Assembly: GCF_029945925.1 (NCBI RefSeq)
Contig: NZ_JAQSDN010000067.1
Location: forward strand, 35,562-99,561
Reading direction: 5' to 3'
Source: Polaromonas sp.
GTDB taxonomy: Bacteria; Pseudomonadota; Gammaproteobacteria; Burkholderiales; Burkholderiaceae_C
DNA: 64,000 nt
Below, piece by piece: positions 57,940-64,000 of this stretch. The translations under genes and the position numbers were made by a program. Position 1 is the first letter of the stretch, and each line of letters opens with the position of its first letter. The notes beneath the pieces are model-generated. The model saw nothing but the letters and a program-made list of their open reading frames with translations, did not search any database and had not been told where the DNA came from.

Positions 57940-59691
57940 ATGGCACTTTCTGATTCCCGCCCGCCCGGGCACACACCGGCTCCGATGGACCTTCCACTCA
58001 AGGCTGGGTTGGCCCGACTCACGCACGGCGTCTCACCGGCCTCGGTGGCCGGGGCGTATGCCGACTGGTTCACGCACCTGCTGGTGTCGCCGTCCCGGCA
58101 GGCCGAATTGGTTGCCGACGCGCTGCGCAAGGGTCTGCTGTGGGCGCAGTATGCGCCGCAGGCCTGGCGGGGGGACTGTGTGCGCTGCGTGGAGCCGGCC
58201 CCCCAGGACAAGCGCTTCTCGCCGCAGGAGTGGAACATGCTGCCGTTCAGCGCCATGGCCCAGGCCTTCCTGCTGCAGGACCAGTGGTGGACCGGGGCCA
58301 TGACAGGCGTGCGCGGCGTCTCCCGGCACCATGAAGACGTGGCAGCATTCACCACACGCCAGTGGCTGGACATGTGGTCACCCTCGAACTTTCCCATCTC
58401 CAACCCCCAGGTGCTGAAAGAAACCCTGGCCACGGGCGGGGCCAATCTGGCCAATGGATTTGCCAACTGGTCGCGCGACGCCATGGCGGTGCTGACGGAG
58501 GGCAAACCACGCGGCGTGGAGGCTTTTCTCCCCGGCAAAGGGGTGGCGCTGACCCCGGGCAAGGTGGTCTTCCGCAACCGCCTGATCGAACTGATCCAGT
58601 ACGAACCGGCCACGGCAAAGGTCGATGCCGAGCCGGTACTGATCGTACCCTCGTGGATCATGAAGTACTACATCCTCGATTTGACACCGCCCGATTCGCT
58701 GGTCCGCTATCTGGTGGATCAGGGCCATAGCGTCTTCATGGTTTCCTGGAAAAACCCGGACGGTCAGGACCGGGACCTGGGGCTCGACGATTACCTGGAA
58801 CTCGGGGCCATGGCGGCGCTGAAGGCGGTGGGCGAACTCCGGCCCGGCGCCGGCATTCACGCGGCGGGTTATTGTCTGGGCGGCACCTTGCTGGCCATGG
58901 CGGCTGCGGCCCTGGGCGCCCGGCCGCGCACCCCTCTGAAAACCGTGTCCCTGCTGGCCGCGCAGGTTGATTTTCACGAGCCTGGCGAGTTGGGTCTGTT
59001 CATCGACGAGAGCCAGATTGCGTTTCTGGAAGACCTGATGGCGGGACGCGGCTATCTCGACGGTCGCCAGATGGCCGGCGCCTTTGCCCTGATCAATTCC
59101 AAGGACCTGGTGTGGTCCAAACTCGTGCATGAATACCTGATGGGCGCGCAGACACCGATGACGGCGTTGCGCGCCTGGAATGCCGACGCCACGCGCATGC
59201 CGGCGCGCATGCACAGCGAGTACCTGCGCCGGCTGTATCTGCACAACGACCTGGCAGAGGGGCGTTACATGGCCGGTAGCCGCGCCATCTCGCTGGCCGA
59301 CATCAAGGTGCCGATGTTTGTGGTGGCCACCGAGCGCGACCATGTGTCGCCGTGGACTTCGGTCTACAAGATTCACCGCCTGACGCGTGCGCCTGTGAGT
59401 TTTGTGCTGACCTCGGGGGGGCACAACGTCGGCATCGTCAATCCGCCGTCCGGCGCCGCAGCCCATCCCCGGGCCAGTTACCACTTCGCCACCCATGCGC
59501 AAGGCAGGGCGCCCGCGGATCCGCAGGACTGGCTGCAAGGTGCACCGCCGGTTGCCGGCTCCTGGTGGCCGTGTTGGCACGCCTGGCTGCATGAACAATC
59601 AACGGGGCTGACCAAAGCAGTGCCGGTCGCTGGCCTGCGTTCTGCGGGCCGGCTGTCAGCCGCACCCGGCACTTACGTTCACCAAATGTAA
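57940..59691 (+). CDS. phaC: Polyhydroxyalkanoate synthase (PhaC, class I-like)
   Basis: 583 aa. Lipase-like box G-Y-C-L-G-G with catalytic Cys312, Asp467 in T-E-R-D-H-V-S-P-W and His495 in G-G-H-N-V-G-I. N-terminal domain ~200 residues. Polymerises 3-hydroxyacyl-CoA into storage polyester at granules. A GTG start at 57922 is possible but no good ribosome site is seen for either start. Neighbours: a phasin-like gene just downstream (convergent) and adh upstream. No phaA or phaB in view, so this is probably a second synthase. Confidence 0.92.
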   Translation: MALSDSRPPGHTPAPMDLPLKAGLARLTHGVSPASVAGAYADWFTHLLVSPSRQAELVADALRKGLLWAQYAPQAWRGDCVRCVEPAPQDKRFSPQEWNMLPFSAMAQAFLLQDQWWTGAMTGVRGVSRHHEDVAAFTTRQWLDMWSPSNFPISNPQVLKETLATGGANLANGFANWSRDAMAVLTEGKPRGVEAFLPGKGVALTPGKVVFRNRLIELIQYEPATAKVDAEPVLIVPSWIMKYYILDLTPPDSLVRYLVDQGHSVFMVSWKNPDGQDRDLGLDDYLELGAMAALKAVGELRPGAGIHAAGYCLGGTLLAMAAAALGARPRTPLKTVSLLAAQVDFHEPGELGLFIDESQIAFLEDLMAGRGYLDGRQMAGAFALINSKDLVWSKLVHEYLMGAQTPMTALRAWNADATRMPARMHSEYLRRLYLHNDLAEGRYMAGSRAISLADIKVPMFVVATERDHVSPWTSVYKIHRLTRAPVSFVLTSGGHNVGIVNPPSGAAAHPRASYHFATHAQGRAPADPQDWLQGAPPVAGSWWPCWHAWLHEQSTGLTKAVPVAGLRSAGRLSAAPGTYVHQM

Positions 59692-59742
59692 GGCGCGGTT
59701 TTCGCACTCCTGCCCGCAGTAAGGGGCAGCGGGCGGCGTGCT

Positions 59743-60228
59743 TCAGGCGTGGATTTGTGGCGCCGTGGCGGCGGGCTTTCCCGCAAAAAAGCCATTGCTC
59801 GAAGTGATCGCCGCCTGAAAGCTTTCCATGGCCGATTTCAATGCACCGCCCTGTTCGCTGTCGAGCAGGTGGGTGGCGCTGGCCATCATCTCGACCTGTG
59901 ACTGCAGTGCCGCGGCCGTGATCTGTTGCCAGTACTGGGTGGCACCCTGCAGGTCAAAACTCAGCAGATCCGACTGGATGGCCAGCAGGTCGGCCGGCTC
60001 GCAATTTCCATGCAGCTTTTGCGCCGCAGCCTGGTGACGCAGGGAAGCCTCGCGGGCCGCCTGATGCTGGATGGCCCGCATGGCTTCGCTGCCGCGCAAC
60101 AGGGCGCAGGCCGCATCGGTGGCGACGGCCAGTTGCTGGCGGCCGAGGTCGGCCAGAAAGCGGGCGGGAGTGGTGCCCCTACCCGTGCTTTCGCGGGACG
60201 GAACGGGGAGGGGCGTTTTTGCACGCAT
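59743..60228 (-). CDS. Phasin-family granule-associated protein
   Basis: 161 aa, almost wholly helical, without signal peptide. Phasin-like traits: A-L-L-R-G-S-E-A-M-R-A-I-Q, Q-S-D-L-L-S-F-D-L-Q-G-A-T-Q-Y-W-Q-Q-I-T-A-A-A and a Ala/Gln-rich centre. It would coat PHA granules made by the neighbouring synthase. The N-terminal ~20 residues are basic and Pro/Arg-rich. Convergent with phaC. Confidence 0.8.
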   Translation of the reverse strand: MRAKTPLPVPSRESTGRGTTPARFLADLGRQQLAVATDAACALLRGSEAMRAIQHQAAREASLRHQAAAQKLHGNCEPADLLAIQSDLLSFDLQGATQYWQQITAAALQSQVEMMASATHLLDSEQGGALKSAMESFQAAITSSNGFFAGKPAATAPQIHA

Positions 60229-60260
60229 GGGGTTCCTTTCAGGTGGGGACGGTTTCCGGT

Positions 60261-60647
60261 TCAGCGCCGCATCGCCATGGGACGCTCATGCTCATGAATG
60301 GCCTGGCAGGTGGTGCACAGGGCCGCGGCAGGCCGGGCCGCGAGACGCCGCAGATCGATCGCTTCGCCGCAGTCCAGGCAATGGCCGAAGCTCTGGTCGG
60401 CCAGGCGGCGACGCGCCGCCAGCACGTCCTCGAGTTCAAGCACCGCGTGTCCGGCCTTGGCCTCATCGACCGTGGCCAGGGCCTGTTCCATGGCGACATC
60501 CTTGAAATCCATCACACGGTGCTGCCCGGTGTCGCCCGCCTCGTGGGACTGCTCGGCGGTGGCGCGCAGGAGAGCACGCAGTTCGGCTTCGCGCTGCGCC
60601 AGAATCTGGCTGAAGCGCGGCATCAGGGTGCTGTCGTATGTTTCCAT
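60261..60647 (-). CDS. DksA/TraR-family zinc-finger protein
   Basis: 128 aa. A coiled-coil hairpin (about 15-85) with acidic tip residues (D-F-K-D, E-D), then a C4 zinc finger Cys90-x2-Cys93 and Cys111-x2-Cys114, ending in I-H-E-H-E-R. This is the RNA-polymerase secondary-channel-binder architecture. It is not the housekeeping DksA (longer, ~150 aa). The ATG at 60647 is preferred since M-E-T-Y is followed by the helical domain. FNR-like box upstream at 60711. Confidence 0.85.
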   Translation of the reverse strand: METYDSTLMPRFSQILAQREAELRALLRATAEQSHEAGDTGQHRVMDFKDVAMEQALATVDEAKAGHAVLELEDVLAARRRLADQSFGHCLDCGEAIDLRRLAARPAAALCTTCQAIHEHERPMAMRR

Positions 60648-60710
60648 GGAGAACCTTGTGCTGGCGTGACCATTCTGTGGGCCACCCGGCACCCGGGTCT
60701 TTGATCTGGA

Positions 60711-60724
60711 GCAACTGAGGGTGC
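60711..60724. promoter_or_regulatory. FNR-like box between dksA-like gene and acetyl-CoA synthetase
   Basis: TTGATCTGGAGCAA: one perfect half-site and one with a single mismatch (AGCAA). Plus strand: start point near 60759, about 25 nt before the ATG, with TATGTT (60754-60759) too close to be a good -10. Minus strand: start point near 60676, with CAGAAT-like -10 around 60677-60672 slightly off position. A weak candidate. Confidence 0.45.
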
Positions 60725-60783
60725 TGCCCGGGCGCTAATCTTCCAGCATGGGGTATGTTTGACCCCCTGTTCCAAGGATATTC

Positions 60784-63459
60784 ATGAGCGTACGCAATCT
60801 CGAGACCCTGTTCCACCCCGCCTCTGTGGCCCTGATAGGTGCCTCTGACCGCGAGGGCAGTCTGGGGGCCGTGGTCCTGCGCAATCTCAGGGCGGACGGG
60901 TTTCAGGGGCTGGTCTGGCCGGTCAACCGCCGGCATGCCCAGGTTGGCGGCGGGCCGGCCTGGCCCGATGTCGAGTCGCTGCCACAGGCGCCTGACCTGG
61001 CCATCATCTGCACGCCGGCCGAGACGGTGCCCGACCTGATCACCGCCCTGGGCCGCAAGGGCACGCGTGCCGCCATCGTGCTGTCGGCCGGGCTCAAGCA
61101 GGCCTCGCGCGCGGGCGGGCCCACGCTGGAGCAGGCCATGCTGGATGCGGCGCGGCCCTGGCTGCTGCGCATCCTCGGGCCCAACTGCATCGGGGCGCTG
61201 GTGCCGGGGATAGGGCTCAATGCCAGTTTTGCACCCGGCAACGCCTTGCCCGGCAAGCTGGCCTTTGTGACGCAATCGGGCGCGCTGGCGACCGCCATGC
61301 TGGATTGGGCCAACAGCCGCGGCATCGGTTTTTCGCATTTCATCTCGCTGGGCGACAGCGCCGACGTGGACTTCGGCGACGTCATCGACTACCTGGCCAG
61401 CGATTCCGGAACACGGGCCATCCTGATGTACATGGAGTCGGTCAAGACCGCGCGCAAGTTCATGTCGGCGGCGCGCGCCGCCGCGCGCAACAAGCCGGTG
61501 ATTGTTGTCAAGGCCGGGCGTGCGCCTGACGGTGCCCGGGCGGCAGCCTCGCACACCGGTGCGCTGGCCGGCTCCGATGTGGTGTTCGACGCCGCCGTCC
61601 GGCGCGCCGGCATGTTGCGCGTGGACACGCTGGAGGCGCTGTTCGATGCCGCCGAAACCCTGACCCATGTGAAGGGCTGGCAAGGCGAGCGGCTGGCGGT
61701 CCTGACCAACGGGGGTGGTGCCGGGGTGCTGGCCGCCGATGCACTGGCGCTGGGCGGCGGCCAGCTGGCGGTGCTGGGTGAAGGGACGCTGGAAGCGCTG
61801 AACCAGTGCCTGCCGCCCACCTGGTCGCACGGCAACCCGATCGACATCGTCGGTGATGCACCGGTCAGCCGTTATGCGGACAGCCTGCGGGTCCTGCTGG
61901 CAGCCCCCGAGGTCGACGGTGTGCTGTTCATCCATGCCCCCACGGCCATTGTTCCTGCCGACCAGATCGCAGCGGCCTGCCTGCCGTTGATCCAGGCGTC
62001 CGCAAAACCGGTGCTGACCTGCTGGCTGGGCGGTGCGGCGGTGGCGGCGGCGCGGCGGGCCACTGCCGGAGCCGGCATTGCCAGCTACAACACGCCGGAA
62101 CGCGCGGCGGCGGCCTGGCTGCAACTGGCCACCTACGCGCGCAACCAGCAGGCCTTGCAGCAGCTTCCCGCGTCCGCGCTGGAGGACTTCACGCCGGACC
62201 GGCAACTGGCCCAGTCGCTGCTTGAGGAGGCGCTGCAGGAAGGCCGCGAGTGGCTCGGTGATGCGCAGGCCCAGGCGCTGCTGCGGGCCTACGGCATCCC
62301 CACGGTGGAAACCGTCAGGACCCGCGACGTCGAGGAGGCGATCACCGCAGCCAACCGCATCGGTTACCCCGTGGCCCTGAAGATCGTGTCGCCCCAGGTC
62401 ATCCACAAGTCCGACGTCGGCGGTGTTGCGCTCAACCTGGTCTCCGCCGAAGAGCTCAGGCGCGCGGCCGGGAAGATGCGTCGGCAGGTGACCGGGCTGC
62501 TGCCGCAGGCGCAGATACTCGGCTTCACCGTGCAGGCGATGGCTGAGCGTCCCGGGGCGCACGAGTTGATTGTCGGCATTGCCTCGGACCCCGTGTTCGG
62601 CCCGGTGATGTTGCTTGGCGAGGGTGGCGTTGCCGTCGAACTGCACAAGAACCATGTGGTGGCGCTGCCGCCGCTGAACACCCGCCTGGCGCAGGACATG
62701 CTCGCCGGCAGCCGGTTGTCGCTCCTGCTGGCGGGCTACCGTGGGCGCCCGCCCGCCGATGAGGCCGCGCTGCTGGCCACGCTGCTGAAGGTCTCGCAGA
62801 TGGCCTGCGACCTGGCCTGGCTGGCCGAACTCGACATCAACCCCCTGCTGGTTGATGAACACGGCGTGCTGGCGCTCGATGCGCGGGTCAGGTTGCGCCC
62901 GGTCCCGGCGGGCGAGCGCAGCCGGCTGGCCATCCGGCCCTACCCGCAAACCCTGGAAGAGCATGTGCAGGTCAAGGGCCAGGACGTGCTGCTGCGTCCG
63001 ATTCGCCCCGAGGATGGCCAGCGCCTGATGGCCTTTTATGCCGGGGCGTCGCCCGCCGACATGCGCTTGCGCTTTTTCATGACGCGGCGCGAGGTACCGC
63101 ATTCCGAGCTGGCACGCTACAGCCAGATCGACTATGACCGCGAGATGACTTTTGTGGCGATGGTGCCGCAGGCGGGCGGCGAACCGGTCATGGTGGGCGA
63201 AGCGCGGGCCGTCTGCGACCCTGACAACCTGCAGGCGGAATTCGCCATCCAGGTGGCCACGGACTGGCAGGGGCGCGGCCTGGGGCGCCAGCTGATGGAC
63301 AAGCTGATTCGCTACCTGCGCGAGCGCGGCACGGCCGAGGTCGTGGGGCAGTGCCTGCCGGAGAACGTGGGCATGGCCGCCCTGGCGCGCCAGACCGGGT
63401 TCGAGGTGTCCACCGCAAGCGCGCAGGAAACCGTGGCGATGCGTTTGTCGCTGCGCTGA
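60784..63459 (+). CDS. ADP-forming acetate-CoA ligase fused to a GNAT acetyltransferase
   Basis: 891 aa. CoA-binding domain (about 5-130: S-V-A-L-I-G-A-S-D-R), succinyl-CoA-synthetase-like domains with the phospho-His loop S-H-T-G-A-L-A-G (His257), ATP-grasp beta part (about 485-710: G-Y-P-V-A-L-K-I-V-S-P, I-H-K-S-D-V-G-G-V), then a GNAT domain (about 725-885: W-Q-G-R-G-L-G-R-Q-L-M). In archaea such ligases make ATP from acetyl-CoA; in bacteria the GNAT fusion is a Pat-like protein acetyltransferase. Both activities are possible here since His257 is present. Starts 26 bp before the next usp. Confidence 0.93.
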   Translation: MSVRNLETLFHPASVALIGASDREGSLGAVVLRNLRADGFQGLVWPVNRRHAQVGGGPAWPDVESLPQAPDLAIICTPAETVPDLITALGRKGTRAAIVLSAGLKQASRAGGPTLEQAMLDAARPWLLRILGPNCIGALVPGIGLNASFAPGNALPGKLAFVTQSGALATAMLDWANSRGIGFSHFISLGDSADVDFGDVIDYLASDSGTRAILMYMESVKTARKFMSAARAAARNKPVIVVKAGRAPDGARAAASHTGALAGSDVVFDAAVRRAGMLRVDTLEALFDAAETLTHVKGWQGERLAVLTNGGGAGVLAADALALGGGQLAVLGEGTLEALNQCLPPTWSHGNPIDIVGDAPVSRYADSLRVLLAAPEVDGVLFIHAPTAIVPADQIAAACLPLIQASAKPVLTCWLGGAAVAAARRATAGAGIASYNTPERAAAAWLQLATYARNQQALQQLPASALEDFTPDRQLAQSLLEEALQEGREWLGDAQAQALLRAYGIPTVETVRTRDVEEAITAANRIGYPVALKIVSPQVIHKSDVGGVALNLVSAEELRRAAGKMRRQVTGLLPQAQILGFTVQAMAERPGAHELIVGIASDPVFGPVMLLGEGGVAVELHKNHVVALPPLNTRLAQDMLAGSRLSLLLAGYRGRPPADEAALLATLLKVSQMACDLAWLAELDINPLLVDEHGVLALDARVRLRPVPAGERSRLAIRPYPQTLEEHVQVKGQDVLLRPIRPEDGQRLMAFYAGASPADMRLRFFMTRREVPHSELARYSQIDYDREMTFVAMVPQAGGEPVMVGEARAVCDPDNLQAEFAIQVATDWQGRGLGRQLMDKLIRYLRERGTAEVVGQCLPENVGMAALARQTGFEVSTASAQETVAMRLSLR

Positions 63460-63485
63460 AAAATCTTTGACCGGGGAGAAAAAAA

Positions 63486-63950
63486 TTGTCCGCTTACCAT
63501 CAGATTCTTGTTCCCTTCGACGGCAGCCCGACTTCGGAAAAGGCGCTCGATGAAGCCATCCGCCTGGCCGGGCTGACTGGCGCGCGGCTGCGGCTGCTCC
63601 ATGTGGTCGACGAGTTGAGCTACGTCAACGGCTTCGAGACGGCGATGAATTACACCAATGAAATTGTTCCGCTGATGCAGGTGGCTGGCGAGAAACTGCT
63701 GGCGCTCGGCCGGCAAAAGGCCGTGGACCAGGGCGTGGACACGGACAGCGTGCTGATTGTGGGCGGGCCAGGCCGCATCTGCGAACATGTGGCCGAGCAG
63801 GCCAGGAGCGCGAAGGCGGACCTGATTGTGGTCGGGTCGCACGGGCGGCGTGGCATAGGCCGTGTCCTGATGGGCAGCGACGCCGAGCAGATCGTGCGGA
63901 CCGCGCCGGTTCCGGTGCTGGTGGTGCGCGGGACCGGGGATACGGCCTAG
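63486..63950 (+). CDS. Universal stress protein (UspA family), TTG start
   Basis: 154 aa. Starts S-A-Y-H-Q-I-L-V-P-F-D-G-S; ATP-binding block G-S-H-G-R-R-G-(8)-G-S-D-A-E-Q-I-V-R; ends P-V-L-V-V-R plus a short tail. The initiation codon is TTG at 63486, chosen because GGGGAG (63473-63478) lies 7 bp before it and no ATG or GTG precedes the conserved first strand. Same strand as the acetyl-CoA ligase, 26 bp downstream, likely cotranscribed. Its stop TAG lies inside the CTAG end of a palindromic repeat. Confidence 0.9.
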   Translation: MSAYHQILVPFDGSPTSEKALDEAIRLAGLTGARLRLLHVVDELSYVNGFETAMNYTNEIVPLMQVAGEKLLALGRQKAVDQGVDTDSVLIVGGPGRICEHVAEQARSAKADLIVVGSHGRRGIGRVLMGSDAEQIVRTAPVPVLVVRGTGDTA

Positions 63951-64000
63951 TACATCAACACGTAAGTTTCGAAACATAGTATCGCCCAAGCTTTGTATCT
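63947..64000. repeat. Long palindromic element, copy 3 (cut by window end)
   Basis: Starts CTAGTACATCAACACG and continues with TTTCGAAACAT, matching the left end of copy 1 (10806-10842) in order and spacing. Only the first 54 bp are in the window. As at dcd, the element provides the stop codon of the upstream gene (both read GCCTAGTAC). Confidence 0.65.

Noticed and set aside
60463..63102. 879-codon open frame opposite the acetyl-CoA ligase gene
   Set aside because: Composition is His/Arg/Gln-rich as expected for an antisense shadow; the plus-strand protein has recognisable domains throughout.
63486..63950. Later ATG start inside the last universal stress protein
   Set aside because: It would remove the conserved first strand and D-G-S motif; TTG at 63486 has a well-placed ribosome site.

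Overview
The window looks like a chromosomal segment of a high-GC betaproteobacterium, most likely a member of the Comamonadaceae (Burkholderiales, Polaromonas/Rhodoferax-like). That placement is inference from gene content, codon bias and the intergenic repeats; no 16S gene is present. No tRNA, rRNA, CRISPR array, prophage or intact insertion sequence was seen.

Layout. 1-6.3 kb: purine salvage. Two BMP-family purine-nucleoside-type binding proteins flank an adenine/adenosine deaminase-family gene and are followed by guanine deaminase; a response regulator and a small exported protein lie between. 6.3-11.3 kb: a repeat-rich stretch with a chemoreceptor, a PstS-like binding protein and dcd, ending in two abutting ~165-bp palindromic elements. 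11.3-27.2 kb: a low-oxygen block. It holds universal stress proteins, a complete cbb3 oxidase locus (ccoI-S-N-O-Q-P-G-H), a phosphoribosyltransferase, a PAS/PAS histidine kinase with a NarL-type regulator, an Fnr regulator with its iron-sulfur cysteines, and cbpA-cbpM.

27.2-37.4 kb: a sulfide/persulfide module. A BigR/SqrR-type repressor is divergent from a beta-lactamase-fold persulfide dioxygenase-like gene. An RND pump, sulfide:quinone oxidoreductase, a DUF2892 protein, an OsmC-like protein, a DUF3422 protein and a rhodanese follow. 37.7-40.9 kb: katG and a SagB-like nitroreductase. 40.9-48.6 kb, all on the minus strand: a doubly frameshifted DASS transporter, a flavin oxidoreductase, PRPP synthase, a type-2 thymidine/AMP phosphorylase, then a second unit of E1-alpha, E1-beta, a free-standing lipoyl domain and a lipoate-ligase-like protein, with no E2 or E3.

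48.7-64 kb: an APH/P-loop kinase fusion divergent from a flavodoxin, a MacAB-like ABC exporter, Hsp20, a triple-BON protein, a zinc alcohol dehydrogenase, PHA synthase, a phasin, a DksA-like protein, an ADP-forming acetyl-CoA synthetase fused to a GNAT domain, and another universal stress protein.

What ties much of this together is a recurring FNR-type box (TTGAY-N4-rTCAA and variants) in front of many transcription units. Several sit about 41 bp upstream of the predicted start point and have a recognisable -10 hexamer. I read 11-27 kb and 42-64 kb as one dispersed oxygen-limitation regulon: high-affinity respiration, stress proteins, oxo-acid oxidation, PHA storage and ATP-yielding acetate formation. 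The sulfide module is set in its middle and has its own repressor.
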